DNA of 64,000 nucleotides from Pseudomonas arcuscaelestis (GCF_016881005.1 NZ_JACOPV010000014.1:62001-126000), one strand, 5' to 3'; shown: positions 24,943 to 34,290, numbered from the stretch's first letter. A program made the numbers and translations. Notes: generated from the letters alone by a model not told the origin.

Positions 24943-26538
24943 ATGGCCCGAGCATCACTTTCCAGCCTATCCCTGCCTGCACCGGCGACGCGGGGGCGTG
25001 GCTTGGGCAGCGCGTACTGGACGCGTCTGCAGGCCTGGTATTTGCCTCTGGGTCTGGCTGCGCTGTGGTGGCTGGCCAGTCGCAACCTGTGGATGAGCGA
25101 ACAAATCCTGCCAGCCCCGAGCCTGGTCTGGCAGAGTGCTCAGGAACTGGCCCATGGTGAGCTGTGGGCGCATTTGGCTATAAGCCTGCAACGCCTGCTG
25201 ATCGCTTTGCTGGCAGGCGTCAGCTGCGGAGCACTGCTGGGTGCCTGGTTGGGTTTCAGTCGTCGTGCCGAGCGCTTGGTACTGCCGACGTTCAATGCCC
25301 TTGCGCAGATCCCGACATTGGCCTGGGTGCCATTGTTCATGGTGCTGTTCGGCATTGGCGAGTTGCTCAAGCTGGTGGTGCTGGTCAAGGCGATCATCGT
25401 GCCGGTGACCCTGCATACTCTGGTAGGCGTGCGTGACGCGCAACCCCGCCTGCGCGAAGCAGCTGCGGTACTCAAACTGCCGCGCCGGTTAATGATCACC
25501 CGGTTGATCCTGCCCGCCGCGTTGCCAGCTTTTCTCGCCGGGGTACGCCTGGCGCTCGCCACCGGGTGGTCTTCGCTGTTGGCCGTTGAGCTGCTCGCCT
25601 CCAGCGAGGGCATCGGCTATTTGATGGTGTGGGCGCGGCAATTGTTCATGCTCGACATCGTTTTTGTCTGCATCGCAGTTATCGGCCTGATTGGTTTTGG
25701 CATGGACCGTGGCCTCGGCTGGCTGGATCGGCGCCTAGTGTATTGGCCGCATCCACCCGGCGCCGAACTGCGGGTCCAACCTCTGCAGGGCAGTGAACGC
25801 CTGCAAGCCCTGTTGCTACCGCTGACGCTCCTGCTCATCTGGCAGTTGGCCAATCAGTGGCAATGGGTCGACAGTAATATTCTGGTGGCACCGCTGCAGG
25901 TGCTGGGCACGGCCTGGAAGGGTGTCGTGGACGGCACCCTCACGGCGGCCCTGGCGGTAAGTGTCGGGCGCGCCCTGGCGGGATTGGTGCTCGGTGGCGG
26001 CCTCGGTTTTGCCCTGGGCCTGTGGTTGGGTTTGTCGCACCGCGCCGAACGCCTGCTCGGGCCCAGCCTTGCCGGCCTGCGGCAGATCGCGATCTTCGCC
26101 TGGGTGCCATTGCTCACCGCCTGGTTCGGTCTTGGAGAGCCGGCCAAATGGGTATTTGTCGGCCTGGCAGCGTTCTTTCCCTTGTTCATCGCCACCCAGC
26201 GTAGCGTTGCCAACCGTTCACCACAACTGGACGAAGCGGCGCGGGTGCTGCACCTGAATTTGCCGCAACAGCTGATGCGCCTGGTACTGCCTGGGGCGGC
26301 ACCGGGGATCTTCGCTGGCCTGCGTGTGGGCCTGATCTATGCCTGGCTGGGCACCATCGGTGCCGAATACTTCATGCCCTCCGGTGGCGGTATCGGCAGC
26401 CTGATGATCGGCGCCCAGCAACTGCTGCGCATGGACCTGATCATGGCCGGCATGCTTCTGGTCGGCCTCACCGGCGCGCTGTTGGGCGCTCTCGGTCAAC
26501 ACATCGAATCGCGCGCCACGCGCTGGAGACGAGCATGA
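24943..26538 (+). CDS. atsB: Fused double ABC permease for sulfate esters (AtsB)
   Basis: At 531 residues this is about twice a usual SsuC/TauC permease (~260). It contains two complete BPD_transp_1 domains in tandem: residues ~60-260 with the EAA loop at LREAAAVLKLPRRLMITRLILPAALPAFLAGVRLAL, and ~310-520 with LDEAARVLHLNLPQQLMRLVLPGAAPGIFAGLRVGL. One chain thus supplies both transmembrane halves. The ATG at 24943 follows CGGAGG. It overlaps atsC as ATGA and is divergent from atsR. The substrate is inferred to be an alkyl or aryl sulfate from the cluster. Confidence 0.9.
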   Translation: MARASLSSLSLPAPATRGRGLGSAYWTRLQAWYLPLGLAALWWLASRNLWMSEQILPAPSLVWQSAQELAHGELWAHLAISLQRLLIALLAGVSCGALLGAWLGFSRRAERLVLPTFNALAQIPTLAWVPLFMVLFGIGELLKLVVLVKAIIVPVTLHTLVGVRDAQPRLREAAAVLKLPRRLMITRLILPAALPAFLAGVRLALATGWSSLLAVELLASSEGIGYLMVWARQLFMLDIVFVCIAVIGLIGFGMDRGLGWLDRRLVYWPHPPGAELRVQPLQGSERLQALLLPLTLLLIWQLANQWQWVDSNILVAPLQVLGTAWKGVVDGTLTAALAVSVGRALAGLVLGGGLGFALGLWLGLSHRAERLLGPSLAGLRQIAIFAWVPLLTAWFGLGEPAKWVFVGLAAFFPLFIATQRSVANRSPQLDEAARVLHLNLPQQLMRLVLPGAAPGIFAGLRVGLIYAWLGTIGAEYFMPSGGGIGSLMIGAQQLLRMDLIMAGMLLVGLTGALLGALGQHIESRATRWRRA

Positions 26539-27359
26539 ATGCCATTGCCCCCGCTTTAGTCAGTTTCAATCAGGTCGGGAAACACTTCGCCGTAGCAGGT
26601 GGAGAGCTTGAGGCCATCCGAGACTTCAACCTGCAGATCGCCGACGGCGAGTTCGTGGCCATTGTCGGCGCCAGCGGCTGCGGAAAGTCCACCCTGCTGC
26701 GTCTGCTGATCGGCCTGGACGACGATTATCAGGGGCAGATCCTGATCGACGGCCAGGCCCTAAATGGAATAGGCAGCGAGCGCGGCATCGTGTTTCAGGA
26801 GCATCGATTGTTCCCTTGGCTGACGGTGCGCGAAAACATTGCCTTGGGCCTGGTCAATCACTCCCTGCCAGGTCCCGAACGCGAGCAGCGGATCGCCGAA
26901 TACATTGCCCTGGTTGGCCTGCAAGACTTCAGCCTGGCCTATCCGCACCAGCTTTCCGGGGGGATGGCCCAACGCGTGGCGATCGCCCGTGGCCTGGTTG
27001 CCAGCCCGCGCATCCTGCTGCTCGATGAACCTTTCGGCGCCCTGGATGCGCTCACTCGTCAACAGATGCAGGAAGAGCTGTTGGCGATCCGCGAACGCTC
27101 CCGTATCACCACCTTGCTGGTCACCCACGATGTCGAAGAGGCGCTGTTCCTGGCCGACCGGGTGGTGGTGCTGGAGCCACGTCCGGGACGTATCAAACGC
27201 ATCAACAGCGTCGACCTGCCGCACCCACGCCAACGATCCAGTTATGAGTTTCATCGCCTGCGCGAAGCGCTGCTGCATGAACTGACGGCAGACGACCGCT
27301 ACTTGCCGCCAGCACCTATACACATCCACAACCTGCCCCTTTCCTACCTAGCCTATTGA
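26535..27359 (+). CDS. atsC: ABC transporter ATPase for sulfate esters (AtsC)
   Basis: A 274-residue SsuB/TauB-type ATPase. Walker A GASGCGKST is at 45-53, followed by the Q-loop in VFQEHRLFPWL, signature LSGGMAQR, Walker B ILLLDEPFGALDALTR and the switch His in LVTHDVEEAL. It couples to the fused AtsB permease and starts inside the atsB stop (ATGA). It is followed after 9 bp by atsA, in the same operon. Confidence 0.92.
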   Translation: MNAIAPALVSFNQVGKHFAVAGGELEAIRDFNLQIADGEFVAIVGASGCGKSTLLRLLIGLDDDYQGQILIDGQALNGIGSERGIVFQEHRLFPWLTVRENIALGLVNHSLPGPEREQRIAEYIALVGLQDFSLAYPHQLSGGMAQRVAIARGLVASPRILLLDEPFGALDALTRQQMQEELLAIRERSRITTLLVTHDVEEALFLADRVVVLEPRPGRIKRINSVDLPHPRQRSSYEFHRLREALLHELTADDRYLPPAPIHIHNLPLSYLAY

Positions 27360-27368
27360 GAACCAACC

Positions 27369-28970
27369 ATGAGCCAACGCCCCAACTTTCTGGTCATCGT
27401 TGCCGATGACCTGGGATTCTCCGACCTCGGCGCCTTCGGCGGTGAAATCGCCACGCCGAATCTGGACACCCTGGCCAATGCCGGCCTGCGCCTGACCGAC
27501 TTCCACACGGCGCCAACCTGCTCGCCCACCCGCTCGATGCTGCTTACCGGCACCGACCACCATATTGCCGGTATCGGCACCATGGCCGAAGCCCTGACCC
27601 CAGAGCTGATCGGCAAACCGGGTTACGAGGGCTATCTCAATGATCGAGTGGTGGCCCTGCCGGAGCTGCTGCGCGAAGCGGGCTACCAGACGCTGATGAG
27701 TGGCAAGTGGCACCTGGGCCTCAAAGCCGAGCTGGCGCCGCACGCCCGCGGTTTCGAGCGTTCCTTCGCGCTGCTGCCGGGTGCAGCCAACCACTACGGT
27801 TTTGAGCCGACCTATGATGAGCAAACGCCGCGCCTGCTTAAATCCACCCCGGCGCTGTATATCGAGGACCAGACCTTCGTCGAACAATTGCCCGAGGACT
27901 TCTACTCTTCCGACGCCTTTGGCGACAAATTGCTGCACTACCTCAAGGAACGCGACCAGAGCCGACCTTTCTTCGCCTACTTGCCCTTCTCCGCTCCGCA
28001 CTGGCCATTACAGGCGCCCGCCGAAGTGGTTGCCCGCTACAAAGGCCGCTACGATGCAGGTCCTGCGGTACTGCGCCAGGAACGTCTGGAAAAACTGCGT
28101 CAGCTCGGTCTGATCAAGGCCGACACCCGTGCCCACCCGGTGGACGATCACTGGGAGAAGCTCAGCGATGAACAGCGCCAACGCTCGGCGCGGTCCATGG
28201 AGGTGTACGCGGCGATGGTCGAGCGCATGGACTGGAACATTGGCCGGGTACTGGATTACCTGCGCAATCAGGGGCAGTTGGACAACACCCTGGTGCTGTT
28301 CATGTCCGACAATGGCGCAGAAGGCGCACTGCTTGAAGCCTTCCCAAAATTCGGACCACACCTGGCCAGCTATTTGGATCAGCATTACGACAACAGCCTG
28401 GATAACATCGGGCGCGCCAATTCCTATGTTTGGTACGGCCCGCAATGGGCGCAGGCGGCAACTGCCCCATCACGTCTGTACAAGGCCTTCACCAGTGAGG
28501 GTGGTATCCGGGTTCCTGCACTGGTGCACTACCCGGCGCTGTCACGCCAGGGGCAAATCAGCCATCAGTTCAGCACGGTGATGGACATCACCCCGACCCT
28601 GCTCGACCTCGCCGGCGTTCGTCATCCCGGTACGCGTTGGCATGGACGCGATGTCGCTGCACTGCGCGGCAAGTCATGGCTCGGCTACCTGTCAGGTGAA
28701 ACCGAACAGGTACACGATGAGCACACCGTCACCGGCTGGGAGCTGTTCGGCCGCCGGGCGATCCGCCAAGGTCAATGGAAAGCCGTGTACATTCCTGGTC
28801 CGGTGGGCCCGGCCACCTGGCAGTTGTACGACCTGAACAACGACCCGGGAGAGATCGACGACCTGGCCCTGGCACAACCGGCCAAGCTCGAGGCGCTGCT
28901 GGAACAGTGGCAGAAGTACGTCGAGGAAACCGGGGTCATTCTTAGCGAATCACCGTTCCAGCCGGACTAG
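27369..28970 (+). CDS. atsA: Arylsulfatase (C-type, formylglycine-dependent)
   Basis: A 533-residue alkaline-phosphatase-superfamily sulfatase, very close in layout to P. aeruginosa AtsA. Cys51 in TCSPTRSMLLTG is the residue converted to formylglycine. Metal ligands include the DD pair in VIVADDLGFSD and the FMSDNGAEGAL motif. It has no signal peptide, so it acts in the cytoplasm on imported esters and releases sulfate. The maturation enzyme is not in the window. It is last in the atsB-atsC-atsA run, and its 3' end overlaps the convergent Crp-like gene by 29 bp. Confidence 0.95.
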   Translation: MSQRPNFLVIVADDLGFSDLGAFGGEIATPNLDTLANAGLRLTDFHTAPTCSPTRSMLLTGTDHHIAGIGTMAEALTPELIGKPGYEGYLNDRVVALPELLREAGYQTLMSGKWHLGLKAELAPHARGFERSFALLPGAANHYGFEPTYDEQTPRLLKSTPALYIEDQTFVEQLPEDFYSSDAFGDKLLHYLKERDQSRPFFAYLPFSAPHWPLQAPAEVVARYKGRYDAGPAVLRQERLEKLRQLGLIKADTRAHPVDDHWEKLSDEQRQRSARSMEVYAAMVERMDWNIGRVLDYLRNQGQLDNTLVLFMSDNGAEGALLEAFPKFGPHLASYLDQHYDNSLDNIGRANSYVWYGPQWAQAATAPSRLYKAFTSEGGIRVPALVHYPALSRQGQISHQFSTVMDITPTLLDLAGVRHPGTRWHGRDVAALRGKSWLGYLSGETEQVHDEHTVTGWELFGRRAIRQGQWKAVYIPGPVGPATWQLYDLNNDPGEIDDLALAQPAKLEALLEQWQKYVEETGVILSESPFQPD

Positions 28971-29649
28971 CCAAGGCCTGCAGACGGGCGGGGTCGAGAA
29001 TTTCGATCTCGCCATACCCCAGCCGCAGCGCCCCGTCCTGTTGCAACGACTTAAGGATCTGGTTGGTGGTCTGGCGCGACAGCGACAGCATCAGCGCCAG
29101 TTGCTCCTGTGACAGCTGCAATACTCGCCGGCTGTCATTCATTTCGCCGTAACCTGCGGCGATCTGCAGCAACCGGAGGGCCACGCGTGGTGCGGCGGCC
29201 AACAGGCTTTGCTGCTCCAGTGCGACAAACACCAGGCGCAACTTCTGGCTCATCAGCAAGGCAAAATCGCGCCAATACCCAGGTTGCTGCGCCAGCAAGG
29301 CAAGCAGCGCCGCCTGCGGTATCCAGAGCAGATTCACCCCGCCTTCAGCCTGGGCATCATGGGTGCGTGGCTGACCGTCGAACAAGCTTATCTCCCCAAA
29401 CCATTGCGGTGCCTCCACCAAGGTCAACAGGGCCTCCTTGCCCTCGCTGCTGACCGCGCCCACGCGCATGCTGCCAGACAGCACCGCGTATAACCCGCAC
29501 GGTGCATCACCGCGCTGGAACAGCACCTGCCCCGGAGCCAGCGCTCGCAGGCGGGCCGACCGCAGCAGGCTATCCTGAAGGGATAAGGGCAGGTGCTTGA
29601 ACCAGTGGCCTTGGATCATGCACTGGTACCACGTGGGATCGGTGCTCAT
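28942..29649 (-). CDS. Crp/Fnr-family transcriptional regulator
   Basis: A 235-residue protein with an N-terminal cyclic-nucleotide-binding fold (residues ~15-130, FQRGDAPCGLYAVLSGSMRVG and WFGEISLFDGQPRTHDAQA) and a C-terminal Crp HTH (LQLSQEQLALMLSLSRQTTNQILKSLQQDGALRL). There is no N-terminal Cys cluster of the Fnr kind. It is convergent with atsA, so a role in sulfur control is possible but not shown. GAGG precedes the ATG at 29649. Confidence 0.86.
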   Translation of the reverse strand: MSTDPTWYQCMIQGHWFKHLPLSLQDSLLRSARLRALAPGQVLFQRGDAPCGLYAVLSGSMRVGAVSSEGKEALLTLVEAPQWFGEISLFDGQPRTHDAQAEGGVNLLWIPQAALLALLAQQPGYWRDFALLMSQKLRLVFVALEQQSLLAAAPRVALRLLQIAAGYGEMNDSRRVLQLSQEQLALMLSLSRQTTNQILKSLQQDGALRLGYGEIEILDPARLQALASPAGTVIR

Positions 29650-29732
29650 AACGCCTCGAAGGTCAACTCTGTCGGCTAGGCGACAGACAGTCGGAATGTG
29701 TGCAGGGCATGCTCATCTCACCCTTCAGGAGG

Positions 29733-29740
29733 AACAATAA
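29733..29740 (+). promoter_or_regulatory. Candidate Crc/Hfq motif overlapping a start codon
   Basis: AACAATAA matches AANAANAA and ends in the first base of the ATG at 29740, directly after AGGAGG. Motif match only. Confidence 0.35.
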
Positions 29741-30255
29741 TGAAAAACCTCGTTGAATACCTCAGCCAGTATGCTGCCTACCACCGTGACCCGCGCAATA
29801 TCGCCACCCATTTCGTCGGCATCCCGATGATCGTGGTCGCCGTAACAGTGCTGCTGTCGCGGCCTGGCCTGGACATGGCGGGCGTGTGGCTGTCGCCCGC
29901 CTTGCTGGTGGCCTTGCTGACAGGCTGGTTCTACCTGCGCCTGGATCAACAGTTCGGTCTGATCATGGCATTGCTGCTGGGCTTGTGCCTGTGGGCCGGC
30001 CAGATGCTGGCGCAGCAGAGCACCGTGGTCTGGTTGAGTGCCGGGCTGGGGCTGTTTGTGCTCGGTTGGATAATCCAGTTTGTCGGGCATCACTATGAAG
30101 GCCGCAAGCCGGCCTTCGTGGATGACCTCAGTGGCCTGATCGTCGGGCCATTGTTCGTGGTCGCCGAGCTGGCATTTGTGCTGGGAATGCGGCCGGAGTT
30201 GAAACAGGCCATCGAAAACAATGCCGGGCCGGTGGCGCTGGTGCCTGGCCGGTAG
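29740..30255 (+). CDS. DUF962/Mpo1-like membrane protein
   Basis: A 171-residue protein of the Mpo1 family (yeast Mpo1 is an Fe-dependent 2-hydroxy fatty acid dioxygenase). It starts MKNLVEYLSQYAAYHRDPRNIATHFVGIPMIVVAV. Family-conserved histidines are His15, His24 and the GHHYEGRKPAF pair after the fourth predicted helix. The ATG at 29740 has AGGAGG 8 nt upstream. It stands alone between the Crp-like gene and pcaC. Its bacterial function is unproven; a role in fatty acid or membrane metabolism is inference. Confidence 0.82.
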   Translation: MKNLVEYLSQYAAYHRDPRNIATHFVGIPMIVVAVTVLLSRPGLDMAGVWLSPALLVALLTGWFYLRLDQQFGLIMALLLGLCLWAGQMLAQQSTVVWLSAGLGLFVLGWIIQFVGHHYEGRKPAFVDDLSGLIVGPLFVVAELAFVLGMRPELKQAIENNAGPVALVPGR

Positions 30256-30275
30256 GAGCGGGTTTGCCCCGCTCC
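30255..30275. terminator. Hairpin between the Mpo1-like gene and pcaC
   Basis: GGAGCGGG-TTTGC-CCCGCTCC is a perfect 8-bp stem, shared by the ends of convergent genes. It resembles the common Pseudomonas REP-type unit; the T-run is poor. Confidence 0.55.
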
Positions 30276-30292
30276 CGGGGGATGTGTGAGCG

Positions 30293-30688
30293 TTATTCGG
30301 CTCGCGACTCGACGCCCAATTCATCCCACACTGACTCAGCCAGGTGGAAGGTCGCGTTGGCCGCAGGAATACCGCAGTAGATTGCGCTCTGCATCAACAC
30401 TTCCTTGATCTCCTCGCGGGTAACGCCATTGCTGGCGGCGGCGCGCAGGTGCAGCTTGAGCTCGTCATTGCGGTTCATGCCGATCAGCATGGCAATGGTG
30501 ATCAGGCTGCGGGTGTGCCGTGGCAGACCCGGGCGAGTCCAGATATCTCCCCAGGCGTGGCGAGTGATCATTTCCTGGAACTCGCCGTTGAAGTCCGTCA
30601 GGTTGTTCAGGCTGCGATCGACATGGGCGTCGCCAAGCACCGCACGACGCACCTTCATGCCTTCTTCATAGCGTTGTTTTTCGTCCAC
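30293..30688 (-). CDS. pcaC: 4-carboxymuconolactone decarboxylase
   Basis: A 131-residue CMD-family protein: MDEKQRYEEGMKVRRAVLGDAHVDRSLNN with ARHTRSL-type segment TRHAWGDIWTRPGLPRHTRSLITIAMLIGM and a C-terminal HLRAAASNGVTREEIKEVLMQSAIYCGIPAAN. It converts 4-carboxymuconolactone to 3-oxoadipate enol-lactone. Translation starts at GTG with GAGGAG 6 nt upstream, 10 bp after the pcaD stop. Last gene of the pca operon. Confidence 0.95.
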   Translation of the reverse strand: MDEKQRYEEGMKVRRAVLGDAHVDRSLNNLTDFNGEFQEMITRHAWGDIWTRPGLPRHTRSLITIAMLIGMNRNDELKLHLRAAASNGVTREEIKEVLMQSAIYCGIPAANATFHLAESVWDELGVESRAE

Positions 30689-30698
30689 GAAACGCTCC

Positions 30699-31490
30699 TC
30701 AGCGGGCCAGCAGAAAATCGATTACCCGACGGCTGAACGGCTCGCCGACTTCGACATTGGACAAATGCGCAGCATGGAACTCGGCGTACTCGGCACCCTG
30801 CACATTCTCTTGGATGAATAACCCGCCCGCAGGCGGTGTGACGGCATCATGGCTGCCGGAAATCACCAGCAACGGTACGTTGATCTCGCCCAGACGATCA
30901 CGGAAATCGGCATCACGTACCGCCCCGCAGTTGGCCGCATAACCTAGCGGCGAGGTGGCGGCGAGCATATCGGTGATGCGCTTGGCCTGATCGGCATTGC
31001 TCGATGAGTAGGCGGGCGTGAACCAGCGCTCGATGGAGGCGTCACGCAAGCCGACCATGGCTTGCTTGCCGTCGCGCAAGACCATTTCGATACGCGGATT
31101 CCAGGTGTCCGGCGAGCCGATCTTGGCCGCCGTGTTGCAGACGATCAACCGGTCAAGGCGCTCACCAGCATTAATCCCCAACCATTGCCCGATCAAACCG
31201 CCCATGGACAGGCCGCAGAAATGCGCACGGTCGATGTTCAAGGCGTCGAGCAGCGCCAGTACATCCTGACCCAATTGCTCGATGCTGTAGGGCCCTTCGG
31301 TAATCAGCGAGCCGCCATGACCACGGGTGTCGTAGCGCAATACGCGAAAATGCGCGGCAAAGGCCGGCACCTGGGTATCCCACATGTGCAGGTCGGTGCC
31401 CAGGGAGTTGGATAGCACCAACACCGGTGCGCCCTCGGGACCGTCGAGTTGATAATTTAGTGCGCCATCGGCGAGTTGTACCTGTGCCAC
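30699..31490 (-). CDS. pcaD: 3-oxoadipate enol-lactonase
   Basis: A 263-residue alpha/beta hydrolase. The nucleophile is in CGLSMGGLIGQWLG; the oxyanion region follows VLVLSNSLGTDLHMWD; the late Asp and His lie in ISGSHDAVTP and FHAAHLSNVE. It hydrolyses the enol-lactone to 3-oxoadipate. The start is the GTG at 31490, with AAGGAGG five bases upstream; a TTG further up lies inside that ribosome site. It follows pcaB by 11 bp. Confidence 0.95.
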   Translation of the reverse strand: MAQVQLADGALNYQLDGPEGAPVLVLSNSLGTDLHMWDTQVPAFAAHFRVLRYDTRGHGGSLITEGPYSIEQLGQDVLALLDALNIDRAHFCGLSMGGLIGQWLGINAGERLDRLIVCNTAAKIGSPDTWNPRIEMVLRDGKQAMVGLRDASIERWFTPAYSSSNADQAKRITDMLAATSPLGYAANCGAVRDADFRDRLGEINVPLLVISGSHDAVTPPAGGLFIQENVQGAEYAEFHAAHLSNVEVGEPFSRRVIDFLLAR

Positions 31491-31501
31491 TGCAGCCTCC
31501 T

Positions 31502-32866
31502 TCAAGCATTGAAACGGTGATGTTCGGCCAACGTTCGCTCGACCCAGGTACGTGCCTGGCCAAGGTAGTGGGCCGGATCAAGCAAACGATCAAGTTCGTC
31601 TGCGCCAAGCTCTGCGCTCACCTGTGGATCGTCGCCGAGGACGGCGCGCAGGTGGCGCTGTTCAGCTACTGCACGCTTGCAGCAGGTTTCCAGCAAATGG
31701 TGGGCGGTATCGCGCCCCAGGCGTTGCGCCAGGACAATACTGACAGCCTCGGCCAGCACCAGCCCTTGGGTCAGGTCGAGGTTGTGGCGCATGCGCGCGG
31801 CATCCACTTGCAACCCATCGGCAATGATCTGTGCCTGGCGCAATGCACCCGAGACCAGGCAACAAATGTCCGGCAGGGTTTCCCATTCGGCGTGCCACAA
31901 GCCCAGGCTGCGTTCGTGCTCCTGCGGCATGGCGGCAAACAACGTGGACACCAGGCCCGGCACCCGCGTTGCAGCACCAATAAGCACCGCGGCACCCACC
32001 GGGTTACGTTTATGCGGCATGGTCGAGGAACCACCTTTGCCCGGCGCCGAAGGTTCGAACACCTCGGCCGCTTCTGTCTGCATCAGCAGGCTGATGTCGC
32101 GCCCCATCTTGCCCAGGCTGCCGGCGATCAGGCCGAGCACCGAGGCAAACTCCACCAAACGATCGCGCTGGGTGTGCCACGGCTGCTCCGGTAGTTGCAG
32201 ATCCAGCTGTCGAGCCAGTTCCTCGGCTACCGGCAAAGCGTTGTCGCCAAGCGCCGCCAAGGTGCCGGAAGCACCCCCGAACTGCACCGTGAGCAAACGT
32301 GGCTTGAGCTCCTGCAAGCGTTGGCGATGACGGGTCAAGGCCCCCAGCCACCCGGCGATTTTCATGCCCAGGGTGACCGGCGTTGCATGTTGCAACCAGG
32401 TGCGTCCGGCCAGGGGCGTATCAGCATGCGCCGCTGCCTGCAACGCCAAGGATTCGCCGAGGCGCTGCAGGTCTCGCTCGATCAGCGCCAGCGCCTGGCG
32501 CAGTTGCAGGACCAACCCGCTATCCATTGCATCCTGACTGGTGGCACCCAGATGCACATAGCGCTCGGCCTCGGCGACATCGCTGGCAATGACCTTGCCC
32601 AGCGCCTTGACCAATGGAATTGCCGAGTTGCCGGCCGTAGCAATGGCCTCGGCCAACGCGACAAAATCGTAGCGCTCGGCCTGACAGGCAGCCTCGATTG
32701 GTGCCACTGCCAGTTGCGGAATGACCCCTACAGCCGCTTCGGCGCGGGCCAGGGCAGCTTCAAAATCGAGCATGCCCTGCACTCGACCCTGATCGGAAAA
32801 GACCTCACGCATGTCGGTTGCGGTGAAGTAGGCATCGAACAGCTGATTGCCCGGTCGCAGGTTCAT
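31502..32866 (-). CDS. pcaB: 3-carboxy-cis,cis-muconate cycloisomerase
   Basis: A 454-residue member of the fumarase/argininosuccinase superfamily, with the family signature GGSSTMPHKRNPVG and the conserved GATSQDAMDSG. It converts 3-carboxymuconate (from protocatechuate ring cleavage) to 4-carboxymuconolactone. The ATG at 32866 has AAGGA upstream. It sits between pcaT and pcaD. The protocatechuate dioxygenase genes pcaGH are not in the window. Confidence 0.95.
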   Translation of the reverse strand: MNLRPGNQLFDAYFTATDMREVFSDQGRVQGMLDFEAALARAEAAVGVIPQLAVAPIEAACQAERYDFVALAEAIATAGNSAIPLVKALGKVIASDVAEAERYVHLGATSQDAMDSGLVLQLRQALALIERDLQRLGESLALQAAAHADTPLAGRTWLQHATPVTLGMKIAGWLGALTRHRQRLQELKPRLLTVQFGGASGTLAALGDNALPVAEELARQLDLQLPEQPWHTQRDRLVEFASVLGLIAGSLGKMGRDISLLMQTEAAEVFEPSAPGKGGSSTMPHKRNPVGAAVLIGAATRVPGLVSTLFAAMPQEHERSLGLWHAEWETLPDICCLVSGALRQAQIIADGLQVDAARMRHNLDLTQGLVLAEAVSIVLAQRLGRDTAHHLLETCCKRAVAEQRHLRAVLGDDPQVSAELGADELDRLLDPAHYLGQARTWVERTLAEHHRFNA

Positions 32867-32884
32867 CTACAAGTCCTTAACAGG

Positions 32885-34174
32885 TCAATGGTCGTGGTGC
32901 AGATAGGCGGCCTGCTTGGGCAAACGCAGACTGAACAGAAAAGCAATGGCCATCATGACGGTAACGTACCAGTAAAAGGTATTTTCCATCCCGATCGACT
33001 TGAGCCCCAATGCCACATATTCAGCGGAACCGCCAAACATCGCATTGGCCACCGCGTAGGCCAGGCCCACACCCAGGGCACGAACCTGCGGCGGGAACAT
33101 CTCGGCTTTGACCAGCCCACTGATCGAGGTATAGAAACTGACGATGCACAGCGCCAGGGTGATCAGCACGAACGCCAGGAACGGACTGGTGACCGTCTTC
33201 AGGGCCATCAGGATCGGCACCGTAAACAAGGTGCCCAAAGCGCCGAACAGCAACATCGAATTGCGTCGGCCGATGCGGTCGGAGAGCATGCCGAACAACG
33301 GCTGCATACACATATACAAGAACAGCACCCCGGTCATGATGAAGCTTGCGGTCTTGGCGCTCATGCCTGCGGTGTTCACCAGGTACTTCTGCATGTAGGT
33401 GGTGAAGGTGTAGAAAATCAACGAACCACCAGCGGTGTAGCCAAGCACGGTGATAAAGGCCGCCGCATGGTTGCGAAACAAGCCGGAAATACTGCCAGCC
33501 TCTTTGTCGTTGCGGGTTTCGGCACTGCTGGTTTCTTCCAGCGAGCGACGCAGAAACAACGAAATCACCGCGGCTACAGCACCTACCACGAATGAAATCC
33601 GCCAGCCCCAGGCACGCAGCTCATCCTCGCTGAGCACCTGTTGGAGGATGACCACCACCAGCACCGCCAGCAACTGCCCGCCGATCAGGGTCACGTATTG
33701 GAACGAGGCAAAGAAGCCGCGCTGGCCGCGAAGCGCCACTTCACTCATGTACGTGGCAGTGGTGCCGTATTCGCCGCCCACCGACAAGCCCTGGAACAGC
33801 CGCGCCAGCAACAACAGTGCCGGTGCCCAGGCGCCAATAGAGGCGTAGGTCGGCAAGCAGGCAATGACCAAGGAACCTGCGCACATCATCAGCACCGAGA
33901 TCATCATCGAATTCTTGCGGCCATGACGGTCAGCCACCCTGCCGAACAGCCAGCCACCAATGGGCCGCATCAGAAAACCGGCGGCAAACACCCCGGCGGT
34001 GTTGAGCAACTGTACGGTTGGGTCGCCTGAAGGAAAAAAGGCCGGGGCAAAATAGATCGCGCAGAAGGCATAGACATAAAAGTCGAACCATTCCACCAAA
34101 TTGCCCGAGGAGGCGCCGACGATGGCGAAAATACGCTTGCTGCGCTCTTCACCCGTGTAATAGGTAGAAGTCAT
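32885..34174 (-). CDS. pcaT: MFS dicarboxylate transporter PcaT (KgtP-like)
   Basis: A 429-residue metabolite:H+ symporter closely related to the permease at 748-2067 (GNLVEWFDFYVYA, RVADRHGRKNSMM, RLFQGLSVGGEYGTTATYMSE). Its place between pcaF and pcaB matches PcaT, proposed to take up 3-oxoadipate or related dicarboxylic acids. 12 helices expected. A long hairpin lies between pcaF and this gene. Confidence 0.9.
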   Translation of the reverse strand: MTSTYYTGEERSKRIFAIVGASSGNLVEWFDFYVYAFCAIYFAPAFFPSGDPTVQLLNTAGVFAAGFLMRPIGGWLFGRVADRHGRKNSMMISVLMMCAGSLVIACLPTYASIGAWAPALLLLARLFQGLSVGGEYGTTATYMSEVALRGQRGFFASFQYVTLIGGQLLAVLVVVILQQVLSEDELRAWGWRISFVVGAVAAVISLFLRRSLEETSSAETRNDKEAGSISGLFRNHAAAFITVLGYTAGGSLIFYTFTTYMQKYLVNTAGMSAKTASFIMTGVLFLYMCMQPLFGMLSDRIGRRNSMLLFGALGTLFTVPILMALKTVTSPFLAFVLITLALCIVSFYTSISGLVKAEMFPPQVRALGVGLAYAVANAMFGGSAEYVALGLKSIGMENTFYWYVTVMMAIAFLFSLRLPKQAAYLHHDH

Positions 34175-34238
34175 GGCATTTCACTCTTGGAGGGTTACTG
34201 AAGTCTAGACACAATCAGTAACACCTCGTTCCACGAAC

Positions 34239-34287
34239 AATCGCCGGTAAGGGTGTCCCTGCGTGGGGGACGCTCTTACCGGTGATT
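34239..34287 (-). terminator. Long intercistronic hairpin between pcaF and pcaT
   Basis: Arms 34239-34259 and 34267-34287 are complementary at 18 of 21 positions around a 7-nt loop, beginning 4 nt after the pcaF stop. There is no T-run on the transcribed strand, so it may be a processing or stability element rather than a full terminator. Confidence 0.6.
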
Positions 34288-34290
34288 GAA

